A stretch of DNA of 64,000 bases from NCBI GenBank assembly GCA_018380885.1, contig JAGZSY010000001.1:62001-126000 (forward strand), given 5' to 3'. A program made the translations under genes and the position numbers. Positions 17,589 through 26,375 of the stretch are shown here, piece after piece. The notes under the pieces are model-generated. The model had not been told where the DNA came from. It was given only the letters and a program-made list of their open reading frames with translations, and ran no database searches. The stretch is from Enterocloster asparagiformis (GTDB lineage: Bacteria; Bacillota; Clostridia; Lachnospirales; Lachnospiraceae). Positions within the stretch are counted from its first letter, which is position 1, and each line of letters starts with the position of its first letter.

Positions 17589-18236
17589 ATGGATCAGACT
17601 GCGGTGGACCGGAGGGAGGTCCTGCGGTATATGGGCTGCAAGGGGCAGCAGAGCCAGGCGGTGATGGAGCTGGTGGAGGACTGCCTGGCCCAGCTGGGGA
17701 ACGCCTGTGAGCCCCGCCATCTGACGGCCGCGTTCCCCCTGGCCCTTTCAGGGGACGGGGAGATCGACGGCGGTTGTTTTCACACCCGCAGCAAAAACCT
17801 GGCCCGGAATCTGGCGGACTGCCACGGCATCATCGTGTTCGCAGCCACCCTGGGCACGGGGGCTGATCACCTGATTCACAAGTACAGCCGTCTGGAGATG
17901 AGCCGGGCCGTGGTCATGCAGGCCGCGGCCGCGGCTATGATCGAGGAGTACTGCGACCAGGTCTGTTCCCGGCTGAAGGCGGAGTACGAGGCCCGGGGGG
18001 AGTACCTGCGGCCCAGGTTCAGCCCGGGATACGGGGACTTTCCCCTGGATTGCCAGCCGGCCCTGCTGGGAGCGCTGGAGGCGGGCAAGCGCATCGGAAT
18101 CAAGCTGACGGACAGTCTGCTTATGATGCCGTCCAAGTCGGTGACCGCGGTCATGGGGATCAGCAAAAAGCCCCACCGCTGCGATGTCAGGGGCTGCGAG
18201 GCCTGTGCCAAGACGGACTGCGCCTACCGGCGGTAA
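17589..18236 (+). CDS. Stand-alone MetH reactivation (AdoMet-binding) domain protein
   Basis: A 215-residue protein resembling the C-terminal activation domain of cobalamin-dependent methionine synthase. Key segments are RPRFSPGYGDFPLDCQPAL (about residues 139-157) and MPSKSVTAVMGISK (about residues 179-192), matching the RxxxGYG/PxxS-type AdoMet site. It ends in a cysteine cluster (HRCDVRGCEACAKTDC, about residues 196-211), which could bind metal or take part in electron transfer. In split systems it binds SAM and permits reductive methylation of inactive cob(II)alamin. It supplies the domain missing from the MetH at 19347. Confidence 0.88.
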   Translation: MDQTAVDRREVLRYMGCKGQQSQAVMELVEDCLAQLGNACEPRHLTAAFPLALSGDGEIDGGCFHTRSKNLARNLADCHGIIVFAATLGTGADHLIHKYSRLEMSRAVVMQAAAAAMIEEYCDQVCSRLKAEYEARGEYLRPRFSPGYGDFPLDCQPALLGALEAGKRIGIKLTDSLLMMPSKSVTAVMGISKKPHRCDVRGCEACAKTDCAYRR

Positions 18237-18298
18237 AGCGGCCCGGCCGCGCAAACGAGATTATCATATTAAAGTGACAATAAAAGGAGGAAAAGAAA

Positions 18299-19333
18299 AT
18301 GATACGTTTTAACTGCGATTACAGTGAGGGCGCCCATGAACGCATTTTAAACAAGCTGGTGGAGACCAACATGGAGCAGACGCCCGGTTACGGGAACGAC
18401 CGTTACTGCGCGGAGGCTGCGGATATGATCCGGACCATGTGCAAGAAGCCGGAGGCCGCGGTGCATTTCCTGACAGGAGGAACCCAGGCCAACCTGACGG
18501 TAATCGCGGCAGCGCTTCGTCCTCACCAGGGCGTGCTGTGCTCGGAGGCGGGGCACATCAACGTCCATGAGGCGGGGGCCATCGAGGCCACGGGCCACAA
18601 GGTGATGGGGCTGCCCACAACGGACGGAAAGATCACGGCCCAGCAGGTGAAAAAAGCCTGGGACGCCCACAACGAGGACGAGGCCTATGACCAGATGGTT
18701 CAGCCGGGCCTGGTGTACATTTCCCAGTCAACGGAGCTGGGAACCGCCTACTCCAAAAAGGAGCTGGAGGACATCTACCGGGTTTGCCGGGAGTGCGGAC
18801 TTTACCTCTATGTGGACGGCGCGCGCCTGGCCTACGCCCTGGGAGCTGAGGGCATGGACGTGGACTGGGAGGTTCTGGCGGCCAACTGCGACGTATTCTA
18901 CATCGGCGGCACCAAGGTGGGCGCCCTGTTCGGCGAGGCTGTGGTGATCCTGAACGACGCCCTGAAGAAGGATTTCCGCTACATTATGAGACAGGAGGGC
19001 GGTCTGGTGGCAAAGGGGCGTCTGCTGGGCCTCCAGTTCTGCGAGCTGCTGCGGGACGGATTTTACGTTGAGACGGGCCGCAGGGCGGACCAGCTGGCGG
19101 AGGAGATTCGCCGCGCCTGCGTGGACAGGGGATATCCCTTCCTGGTGCCCAACAACACCAATCAGACCTTCCCGGTGATTCCGGATGAGGTGCTGGAGAG
19201 CTGGAAGGACAAGTACGCCTTCGCATACCAGTGCCGCGTGGACGAGAGCCACAGCGCCGTGCGCATCTGCACCAGCTGGGCCACCCGGCCGGAGGACGTG
19301 AGCGCCCTGGCCGCGGATATTCGAAATAGTTAA
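18299..19333 (+). CDS. Low-specificity L-threonine aldolase (beta-eliminating lyase family)
   Basis: A 344-residue PLP enzyme of fold type I. The PLP lysine is in IGGTKVGALFGEAVV (Lys206), preceded by the LYVDGARLAYALG Asp motif. It cleaves threonine (or allo-threonine) to glycine and acetaldehyde. Glycine can feed the THF one-carbon pool, so its place between metF, the MetH reactivation protein and metH makes metabolic sense, but a beta-elimination role is also possible. AAAGGAGG precedes the ATG. Confidence 0.85.
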   Translation: MIRFNCDYSEGAHERILNKLVETNMEQTPGYGNDRYCAEAADMIRTMCKKPEAAVHFLTGGTQANLTVIAAALRPHQGVLCSEAGHINVHEAGAIEATGHKVMGLPTTDGKITAQQVKKAWDAHNEDEAYDQMVQPGLVYISQSTELGTAYSKKELEDIYRVCRECGLYLYVDGARLAYALGAEGMDVDWEVLAANCDVFYIGGTKVGALFGEAVVILNDALKKDFRYIMRQEGGLVAKGRLLGLQFCELLRDGFYVETGRRADQLAEEIRRACVDRGYPFLVPNNTNQTFPVIPDEVLESWKDKYAFAYQCRVDESHSAVRICTSWATRPEDVSALAADIRNS

Positions 19334-19346
19334 AGAGGACTTGTAC

Positions 19347-21875
19347 ATGGATTTGTTAAAGGAAATGAGACAGCGCCGCCTGTTTTTCGACGGCGGCACG
19401 GGAAGCCTGCTGCAGGCGCAGGGATTGAAAGCCGGGGAGCTGCCCGAGGTGTGGAATATCACCCACCCGGAGATTTGCGTGAAGCTCCACCGGGATTACC
19501 TGGAAGCGGGCGCGGACATCATCAAGACCAATACCTTCGGGGCCAACGGCTTAAAATTCAGGGGACAGGAAAATGCCTTAGGCGCCCGGGAGGAGCGCGG
19601 GCAAATGCGTCCCGCGGAGTCCTACGGCGTGGAGGAGATCGTCGCCGCTGCCATGAAAAACGCCCGGGAAGCGGTGGCGCAGGCCGGACACGGATATATC
19701 GCCCTGGACCTTGGGCCCACGGGAAAGCTGTTAAAGCCCCTGGGGGACCTGGACTTCGAGGCTGCGGTGGAGCTCTACAGGGAGGTGGTCCGTGTGGGCC
19801 GCCGGGAGGGCGCGGACCTGGTGCTGATCGAGACCATGAGCGACAGCTATGAGCTGAAGGCGGCCGTGCTGGCCGCCCGGGAGGCGGGCGAGGGGCTGCC
19901 TGTGTTCGCCACCGTGATTTTTGACGCCAAGGGCAAGCTTTTGACCGGCGGAAACGTGGAGTCCACGGTCGCGTTGCTGGAGGGGCTGCGGGTGGATGCG
20001 CTGGGCATCAACTGCGGTCTGGGGCCGGTGCAGATGAAGGGGATTCTAAAAGACATTCTGGCGGTCTCCTCCCTGCCCGTGATCGTCAACCCCAACGCGG
20101 GGCTGCCCCGCAGCGAGAACGGGGTGACGCTCTACGACATCGACGCGGATCAGTTCGCCCAGGTGATGGAGGAGATCGCGGACATGGGCGCCTGCATCCT
20201 GGGAGGCTGCTGCGGCACCACGCCGGAGCACATTAAAAAGACAGTGGAGCGCTGCAAGGGCGTGCCCTTAGCGTGGCCCGAGCCCAAGAGGCGCACCGTG
20301 ATATCCTCCTACGCCCAGGCGGTGTGCGTGGAGGGCAGGACCGTGATCATCGGGGAGCGGATCAATCCCACCGGCAAATCCAAGTTCAAGCAGGCCCTGC
20401 GGGACAACAACCTGGAATACATCCTCAGGGAGGGCGTGACCCAGCAGGACAACGGGGCTCAGGTGCTGGACGTGAACGTGGGCCTTCCGGAGATCGACGA
20501 GCCCGCTATGATGGAGGCGGTGGTGAAGGAATTGCAGGCCATTATCGACCTGCCGCTGCAGATCGACACCTCCAATCCCAAGGCCATGGAGCGGGCACTC
20601 AGAATCTACAACGGAAAGGCGCTGATCAACTCTGTGAACGGCAAGCAGGAGGTGATGGACGAGATATTCCCCCTGGTGGCAAAATACGGCGGCGCCGTGG
20701 TGGCGCTGTGTCTGGACGAGTCCGGCATCCCGGAGACCGCCAAGGGCCGTATCCAGGTGGCGCGAAAGATCATCAGGGAGGCGGCCCGCTACGGCATCGG
20801 CACCGAGGACCTGATTTTCGACGGCCTCTGCATGACGGTCAGCTCCGACAGCAGGGGGGCCATAACCACTCTGGAGACGCTGCGCTGCATCCGGGACGAG
20901 CTGGGCTGCAAGTCTGTGCTGGGCGTGTCGAATATTTCCTTCGGCCTGCCCCAGCGGGAGATCATCAACTCGGCCTTTTTCACCATGGCCATGGAGAGCG
21001 GCCTCAGCGCCGCAATCGTGAACCCCAACTCAGAGGCCATGATGCGGGCTTACTATAGCTTTAACGCGCTGATGGACCGGGATCCCCAGTGCGGGGAGTA
21101 TATCCGCATCTACGGAGGCCAATCCGGATCCCTGGGAAAGACGCTGCCGCGGGACGGCGGCGCGGGTAATTCCGGCACCGGCAGCGCCGGAGATTTGGGG
21201 AGCGGCGCTGCAGGCCAGGGGGGCGCCTCCAGGCTGTCCGCGGCCATTGAGCGGGGCTTAAAGGACGAGGCCCACCGGGCCGTGGGGGAGCTGCTGGAAA
21301 CCAGGGAGCCTCTGGATGTGATCAACACCGAGATGATCCCGGCTCTGGACCGGGTGGGCAAGGGCTTTGAGGCCGGAACCATTTTCCTGCCCCAGCTGCT
21401 CATGAGCGCCGAGGCTGCGAAGGCGGCCTTCGAGGTGATCAAGGACCGGATGGCCGGCTCCGGGCAGGTGCAGGAGAAAAAGGGCAAGATCATCCTGGCC
21501 ACGGTGAAGGGCGATATCCACGACATCGGCAAGAACATCGTCAAGGTGCTGCTGGAAAACTACAGCTATGAGGTGATCGATCTGGGCCGGGACGTCCCGC
21601 CGGAGACGGTGGTGCGGACCGCCATCGAGCAGAAGGTCCGTCTGGTGGGCCTAAGCGCCCTGATGACCACCACGGTTCCCAGCATGGAGGAGACGATTTG
21701 CCGGCTTCGGGAGCAGGCGCCCGGCACCCTGGTGATGGTGGGCGGCGCGGTGCTGACGCCGGACTACGCCAGGACCATCGGCGCGGACGCCTACTGCCGG
21801 GACGCCATGGCTTCGGTGAACTATGCGGAGTCGGTGTTTGTAGGAGCAGGTGAAAATACAGCTACAGAGAGATAA
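19347..21875 (+). CDS. metH: Cobalamin-dependent methionine synthase without activation domain
   Basis: About 842 residues from the ATG at 19347 (GAGGA 7 bases upstream; an in-frame TTG six bases earlier is less likely). Domains in order: homocysteine methyltransferase (about residues 1-300) with zinc cysteines Cys223 in INCGLGP and Cys288/Cys289 in GGCCGTTPEH; pterin/methyl-THF domain (about 315-580, IIGERINPTGKSKFK); a Gly/Ser/Ala-rich linker (about 590-630); B12 cap and Rossmann domain with GDIHDIGKN, His725 being the base-off cobalt ligand. The protein ends there, about 350-400 residues shorter than E. coli MetH. The missing activation domain is encoded separately at 17589. Confidence 0.95.
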   Translation: MDLLKEMRQRRLFFDGGTGSLLQAQGLKAGELPEVWNITHPEICVKLHRDYLEAGADIIKTNTFGANGLKFRGQENALGAREERGQMRPAESYGVEEIVAAAMKNAREAVAQAGHGYIALDLGPTGKLLKPLGDLDFEAAVELYREVVRVGRREGADLVLIETMSDSYELKAAVLAAREAGEGLPVFATVIFDAKGKLLTGGNVESTVALLEGLRVDALGINCGLGPVQMKGILKDILAVSSLPVIVNPNAGLPRSENGVTLYDIDADQFAQVMEEIADMGACILGGCCGTTPEHIKKTVERCKGVPLAWPEPKRRTVISSYAQAVCVEGRTVIIGERINPTGKSKFKQALRDNNLEYILREGVTQQDNGAQVLDVNVGLPEIDEPAMMEAVVKELQAIIDLPLQIDTSNPKAMERALRIYNGKALINSVNGKQEVMDEIFPLVAKYGGAVVALCLDESGIPETAKGRIQVARKIIREAARYGIGTEDLIFDGLCMTVSSDSRGAITTLETLRCIRDELGCKSVLGVSNISFGLPQREIINSAFFTMAMESGLSAAIVNPNSEAMMRAYYSFNALMDRDPQCGEYIRIYGGQSGSLGKTLPRDGGAGNSGTGSAGDLGSGAAGQGGASRLSAAIERGLKDEAHRAVGELLETREPLDVINTEMIPALDRVGKGFEAGTIFLPQLLMSAEAAKAAFEVIKDRMAGSGQVQEKKGKIILATVKGDIHDIGKNIVKVLLENYSYEVIDLGRDVPPETVVRTAIEQKVRLVGLSALMTTTVPSMEETICRLREQAPGTLVMVGGAVLTPDYARTIGADAYCRDAMASVNYAESVFVGAGENTATER

Positions 21876-21887
21876 GGCGAGCAAGAG

Positions 21888-21936
21888 AGCGCTGCGCGGC
21901 AGCCGGGAAATCCGGCCCTGCCGCGCAGCGCTTTTT
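21888..21936 (+). terminator. Intrinsic terminator after metH
   Basis: Perfect 14-base arms AGCGCTGCGCGGCA (21888-21901) and TGCCGCGCAGCGCT (21919-21932), with T run at 21932-21935. It closes the methionine cluster. Confidence 0.9.
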
Positions 21937-22189
21937 GACGGCCCGGGGGAAGGGGCGTCTGGACCAAAACGCAAAAAAAGAGGCTCCGCTCCCGGCCGGC
22001 CCTGCAACTTCCAGAATTCCGGCGGCGTCCTCTCAAAAATCCCCATATGGGTAAACTACATTATCCATCATACTACAAGTGAAAATAAAAGTCTAGTATT
22101 TTTTTCTTTTTCTGATATTCTGTTACTACACCCTGAATTTATGGGCGCGGGATGGGAGCGCACAGAACGGACAGAAGGGAGATATTAAA
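21937..22189. other. Intergenic stretch before the helicase gene
   Basis: About 250 bases without a supported gene. The right half is AT-rich (a T-rich tract around 22100-22118) and probably holds the helicase promoter, but no clear pair of -35/-10 boxes stands out. No repeat or RNA structure was recognised. Confidence 0.4.
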
Positions 22190-24256
22190 ATGGAACAGGA
22201 TCGGGAAAACGAGCAGCGGCATTTTGATGAGACCATGGCGAAGCTGCGGGCCAACGTGACGGAATACCGGAACCGCGAGACGCGGTTAAAGCGGGAGTCG
22301 GACGAGCTCTATGGAGCGGTGACCACAGGCGGGGAGACGGAGCTGTACAATCAGCTGGCCGCATCCCTGAGCATTCTGGAGCATACCAGAAATACCCTGC
22401 GCAAGAACGAGGCGGCCCTGAACAGACCGTATTTTGGCCGCATCGACTACGAGGACCTTGAGCAAAACTGCTTTGCCAGCCTCTATATTGGGAAAAACGG
22501 GATTTCCCAGGATCAGGAGGTGGTGATTGTGGACTGGCGGGCGCCGGTTTCCAGCGTCTACTATGAGAACGAGATGGGGGAGGGCGGCTATCAGGTCCCC
22601 ACCAGGGAGAAGCTGCTGGAGATACCCATCGACCTGCGCCTGAAACGGACCTACGACACGGACCAGGGGAAGCTTTTGGGCTACTACGACAACGACGTGG
22701 CCTCCAACGACGAGCTGCTGGTCAAATATCTGGCCAAGAACAAGGACGCGGTGCTGGGAGACATCATCGCCACGATCCAGAAGGAGCAGAACGAGATTAT
22801 CCGGGACCGGCCCTACAAAAATATCATTGTCCAGGGCGTGGCGGGGAGCGGAAAAACCACGGTGGCCATGCACCGGATTTCCTACATTCTCTACAACTAC
22901 GAGAAGTACATACATCCCAGCGAGTTTTGTATCATCGGCAGCAACGACATGCTGCTGAGCTATATCACCAGCGGCCTGCCGGAACTGGACGTGTCCAATG
23001 TGCGCCATATGCGCATGGACGGAATGTTTACCTATCTGCTGGGGAAGCAGTGGAAAAAGTCCGCCCGCGTGGTGAGCGGGGGAGGGGAGGAGCGCTTTAA
23101 GAGCCGCCTGGACTTTGGGCGCGCCCTGGACCGCTATTTGGAGGAGGTGCGGGAGGCGCTTCTGCCTGCCGCCGATGTTTCGGATTCGCTTCTGGGGGTG
23201 ATCCTGACCGCGGACAATGTGCGCGCAACCCTGGACCTGGGCCGCTCCCGGTCCGTGGCTCAGCTGGCAGCCCTGTTAAATGAGCGGATCGCCTCACGGA
23301 TCATATTTCTGGCGGACGAGGAGGAAAAGGAGCTGATACGGGACAAGAAAAGGGAGTACCGGCGCTATTTCGATCCGCTGAACGGGGCGGATACGGGCGC
23401 AAAGCTGTATCTGAAGTTTCTGGAGCGCTATGAGCGCCGGCGGGCGGACGCGGGCGTTGGATTTGAGAAAACCCGCGGGAATATCCGCAAAAACAGATAC
23501 GATGTCTACGATTTGGCGGCGTTGGCCCTGATCCACAAGCGCCTGACAGCCAAGGAGACAGTGGATGAGTTCAGCCAGATTATTGTGGACGAGGGCCAGG
23601 ATTTTGGCGAGATGGTGTATTACGTGCTGAAACAGGTTCTGGAGGACTGCTATTTTACGGTCATGGGCGATGTATCGCAGAATATCAACTATGAGACGGG
23701 TATGAATGACTGGGAGGCCCTGAAGGAGATCCTGTTCGACAAGAGCCGCGACAGCTTCCGCCTGCTGTCCAAGAGCTACCGGAATACCATTGAGATATCC
23801 CGGCTGGCGGGAAACGTGCTGGAGAAAGCCTCGGCCGGAGCCTACAGGATACAGCCGGTGATCCGCCACGGCCTTCCGCCGAAACGGATAGAGGCGGGGG
23901 AGGGAGAGCTGTTTGCCTGCGCGGCGGGCTTAATCCGGCAGATTCAGGACAGAGGCCATCTGACCACGGCGGTGATCTGCCGCAGCGAGGTGGAGGCGGC
24001 CCTGGTCAAGGAGGGATTAAAGCCCCTGGCCGCGATCCGTGAGAATGACGGGGAGAGGTTTCAGAACGGCGTGATGGTTCTGCCCATTGGGCTCACAAAG
24101 GGGCTGGAGTTCGATGCGGTTATCCTGTGGAAACCGGACCGGGAGCACTACGGCAGCAATCCCATGGAGGCCAAGCTGCTCTACGTGGCCGTCACCCGGG
24201 CGCTTCACGAACTGTATCTGCTGGGGGGAACGGAATTGTCGGACCTGTTCGGGTAG
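22190..24256 (+). CDS. HelD-like UvrD/Rep superfamily 1 helicase
   Basis: A 688-residue ATPase. The start is an ATG behind AAGGGAGAT. It begins with a long charged coiled-coil-like region (about residues 1-90), has a Walker A motif VAGSGKTTVAMHR (about residues 218-230), a DEGQDF Walker B-like motif and a UvrD-type C-terminal motif KGLEFDAVILW, then VAVTRALHELYL. The layout matches HelD/HelR, which binds RNA polymerase and helps recycle stalled complexes. Its C-terminal coding end overlaps the convergent GGDEF gene by 52 bases. Confidence 0.85.
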   Translation: MEQDRENEQRHFDETMAKLRANVTEYRNRETRLKRESDELYGAVTTGGETELYNQLAASLSILEHTRNTLRKNEAALNRPYFGRIDYEDLEQNCFASLYIGKNGISQDQEVVIVDWRAPVSSVYYENEMGEGGYQVPTREKLLEIPIDLRLKRTYDTDQGKLLGYYDNDVASNDELLVKYLAKNKDAVLGDIIATIQKEQNEIIRDRPYKNIIVQGVAGSGKTTVAMHRISYILYNYEKYIHPSEFCIIGSNDMLLSYITSGLPELDVSNVRHMRMDGMFTYLLGKQWKKSARVVSGGGEERFKSRLDFGRALDRYLEEVREALLPAADVSDSLLGVILTADNVRATLDLGRSRSVAQLAALLNERIASRIIFLADEEEKELIRDKKREYRRYFDPLNGADTGAKLYLKFLERYERRRADAGVGFEKTRGNIRKNRYDVYDLAALALIHKRLTAKETVDEFSQIIVDEGQDFGEMVYYVLKQVLEDCYFTVMGDVSQNINYETGMNDWEALKEILFDKSRDSFRLLSKSYRNTIEISRLAGNVLEKASAGAYRIQPVIRHGLPPKRIEAGEGELFACAAGLIRQIQDRGHLTTAVICRSEVEAALVKEGLKPLAAIRENDGERFQNGVMVLPIGLTKGLEFDAVILWKPDREHYGSNPMEAKLLYVAVTRALHELYLLGGTELSDLFG

Positions 24257-25557
24257 ACGGGGCGGGAAAGCCCCCTGGGAAGGATGGGGCCGTAGTCCGC
24301 CGCAGGACGGATGTTTGTCCGATTTTCCGCTGCCGAAAGGGGAAGGTCATGAAAGCCCGGGCAGGACATGTCCGGCTGGGGGCGGCCGGGGGTAAAGCGG
24401 CAGGCGCTTACCCGGTTTTTCCCGGTCTCTTTGGAAAGGTACAGCTGCCGGTCCGCCAGCCGGAGCAGGGCGTCGAAATCCCGCTCGTGCCTGAGGACGC
24501 CCGAGGCCACGCCCAGGCTGATGGTCATGTAGGGCGAAACCTTGGGATCAGGGGCGGGAATGTGCAGGCTTTCCACCAGCCTTCGCAGCCGTTCCGCAGC
24601 CTTGACCGCGTTTTGGTGGTCGATGCCGTAGAGAAGTATTTGAAATTCCTCACCGCCGTACCGGCAGATGAAATCCGAGTTCCGGTGGATGCCGCGGGCC
24701 AGGGCGGAGGCGATCTCCTGCAAGCACAGGTCCCCCTCGCAATGGCCGTAGGCGTCGTTGAAGCGCTTGAAATAGTCGATATCGATCATGACCAGGGCCA
24801 GGGGGATTTCCATGCGGATGGTGACCGGGAGAACCTCCGCCAGCTTTTTGGCAAAGCCGCAGCGGTTTAACAGGCGGGTGAGGGTATCGTGGTGGGCCTG
24901 GTTCATGAGGCTTACGTTGTCCTCGTTGGCCTGGTACAGCTCCCGCAGGCTTCCGGTGATGCTGTGGTAGCGGCTGCGGGACAGGAAGATGGCCGCGCTG
25001 CAGAACAGGGCCATGTGGGAGTAAACCATGGGCGGCGCTTGGCGCAGGGAGAACAGGCAGAAGGCGACGGCGGCGGTTGTCCCCACCGCGGCGGACACCT
25101 CCCGCAGCGTGAACAGCGGGCAGGCGGCGATGTAGAGCACGAACAGGAGATAGTTTTCCATGGTGATCCGCTCCCGCAGGTTTAAGAACGTCATGGCCAG
25201 GCAGAACAGCGCCATCACGCCGGTGAAGGCGTAGGTGTGGTACTTTAACCAGGCGGTGCCTTTGCCGGAGGCCACGGCGCGGAAAATATATTCGGTTAAA
25301 AAAATGTTGCCGGCCATTGCCAGCAAAAACAGCGCGATGGCCGCCATGTAAAGCTTAAACTGTCTTGTCCGCATGTGAATCATACAGAAAATGCTGACGT
25401 TGACGGCCTGCACCAGAATCATCATAATGGAGAAGTTCAAGGTCTGCCGCAGATTGCTCACGCGGATCATGGCCGTCAGCTGCCCTTCGGTCCGGGGCGT
25501 GGTATTTTGGCGCGGGCAGCCGGACCAAAACACGTTCTTTCTAACGTTGTCTAACAT
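24205..25557 (-). CDS. Membrane-anchored GGDEF diguanylate cyclase
   Basis: About 450 residues. The start at 25557 is preferred because AAAAGGAAA precedes it; a longer form begins at 25602. Several hydrophobic segments in the N-terminal half (about residues 25-185) anchor it. A GGDEF domain follows with LTRLLNRCGF, MIDIDYFKRFNDAYGH and RYGGEEF. An RNSD sequence five residues before GGEEF is the RxxD product-inhibition site, so it looks catalytically active and feedback inhibited. It should make cyclic di-GMP. The 60-residue C-terminal tail is low in recognisable structure and runs antisense into the helicase gene end. Confidence 0.88.
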   Translation of the reverse strand: MLDNVRKNVFWSGCPRQNTTPRTEGQLTAMIRVSNLRQTLNFSIMMILVQAVNVSIFCMIHMRTRQFKLYMAAIALFLLAMAGNIFLTEYIFRAVASGKGTAWLKYHTYAFTGVMALFCLAMTFLNLRERITMENYLLFVLYIAACPLFTLREVSAAVGTTAAVAFCLFSLRQAPPMVYSHMALFCSAAIFLSRSRYHSITGSLRELYQANEDNVSLMNQAHHDTLTRLLNRCGFAKKLAEVLPVTIRMEIPLALVMIDIDYFKRFNDAYGHCEGDLCLQEIASALARGIHRNSDFICRYGGEEFQILLYGIDHQNAVKAAERLRRLVESLHIPAPDPKVSPYMTISLGVASGVLRHERDFDALLRLADRQLYLSKETGKNRVSACRFTPGRPQPDMSCPGFHDLPLSAAENRTNIRPAADYGPILPRGLSRPVYPNRSDNSVPPSRYSS

Positions 25558-25631
25558 TCGTATTTCCTTTTCTCGCAAGTTATTCCGTGCAAAATTACAC
25601 ATGTTAATTAGAATATGCGCGAAGAATCGAA

Positions 25632-25660
25632 ATTATAACTTATAGATGGAAAAATTTACA
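25632..25660 (-). promoter_or_regulatory. Possible promoter of the GGDEF gene
   Basis: On the minus strand TATAAT (25632-25637) with a poor -35 TGTAAA (25655-25660), 17 bases apart. The consensus -10 box and its position upstream of the GGDEF start support it, but the -35 box is weak. Confidence 0.4.
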
Positions 25661-25748
25661 CTTTCTTGACGGATAAGGGAACTGGAACCCGTTGGAAAAC
25701 CGCCCAGAAACTGCCAGGCACAAACAGGGAAAAATGTGGTATTATAGT

Positions 25749-25780
25749 TTTGTAACAAAAAAGAAATATATTTGTAACAA
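25749..25780. repeat. Two direct repeats TTTGTAACAA upstream of the cysteine-rich gene
   Basis: Identical 10-base copies at 25749-25758 and 25771-25780, 22 bases apart, about two helical turns, each containing the palindrome TTGT-A-ACAA. They lie in the promoter/leader region of the next gene and are candidate regulator sites. Confidence 0.55.
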
Positions 25781-25808
25781 TTTACAGGACGGAAAGAGAG
25801 GATAAGAT

Positions 25809-26168
25809 ATGACAGTAACGATTCCCGCAATGGCCCTCGCAGCGATGGTAGGCTCCGGCTGCCCGGTTAACCAGGCCAATATGAACCAGTACAACCAGGC
25901 GATGAACCCGGCAAACAGCCGGTCCTACATACAGGTACAGAACGGAGGCGCGGACCTTGACGCCCTTTTACAGCAGATGGGCGCCTTCTGCCCGGCCGGC
26001 CTCTGCGACGGCCTGGATTCCGGCTGCCCCACCGGCCTATGCGGCGCGGACGGCGGCTGCAATAACAGCGGAAACAGCTGCTTTACCGGCGGCAGCCAGG
26101 GCTGCAACAATCAGGGCCGCGGCAGCCAGGGCTGCGGCAGCCGCAACCTTGGCGGTTTTTACCGCTGA
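25809..26168 (+). CDS. Small cysteine- and glycine-rich protein, unknown function
   Basis: A 119-residue protein whose start follows GGAAAGAGAGG. The N-terminal half has few charges and is Asn/Gln rich (residues 17-45). The C-terminal half is dominated by Cys, Gly and Ser, with nine cysteines in all, and shows repeats: CPAGLC and CPTGLC, then GSQGCNNQGRGSQGCG. No signal peptide or known domain is recognised. It might be a coat-type, metal-binding or peptide-precursor protein. No modification enzyme or protease gene is next to it, so a RiPP assignment is not supported. It is flanked by a GGDEF gene and DUF368. Confidence 0.6.
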   Translation: MTVTIPAMALAAMVGSGCPVNQANMNQYNQAMNPANSRSYIQVQNGGADLDALLQQMGAFCPAGLCDGLDSGCPTGLCGADGGCNNSGNSCFTGGSQGCNNQGRGSQGCGSRNLGGFYR

Positions 26169-26225
26169 TTAACCTAACGCAATGATTTTTCTCCGATTGA
26201 TTGTTTAGAAGCTCCTTTTGATACA

Positions 26226-26264
26226 GAACGGCGCGGACGGCGGATTGGCTGCCCGCGCTGTTCT
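26226..26264 (+). terminator. Probable terminator after the cysteine-rich gene
   Basis: Inverted repeat AACGGCGCGG with CCGCGCTGTT (one G-T pair), about 10 base pairs, followed by a weak T-rich tail. It lies about 60 bases after the stop codon. Confidence 0.5.
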
Positions 26265-26375
26265 TTGCGAAATTTTAATTCGACATTCTCCTCCCCTCAG
26301 GTTACAATGGGCTGCATAGACGGCCTGAGTCCGGGAATATATTTTAAAGACAGATTGTGGGAAAGGGAGAATTTG

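Noticed and set aside
24127..24870. Plus-strand ORF of 247 residues over the GGDEF gene end
   Set aside because: Antisense to the GGDEF domain coding region, low-complexity composition and no domain.
25809..26168. Cysteine-rich protein as a RiPP precursor with modification genes
   Set aside because: No radical SAM, cyclase, protease or dedicated exporter gene lies nearby.
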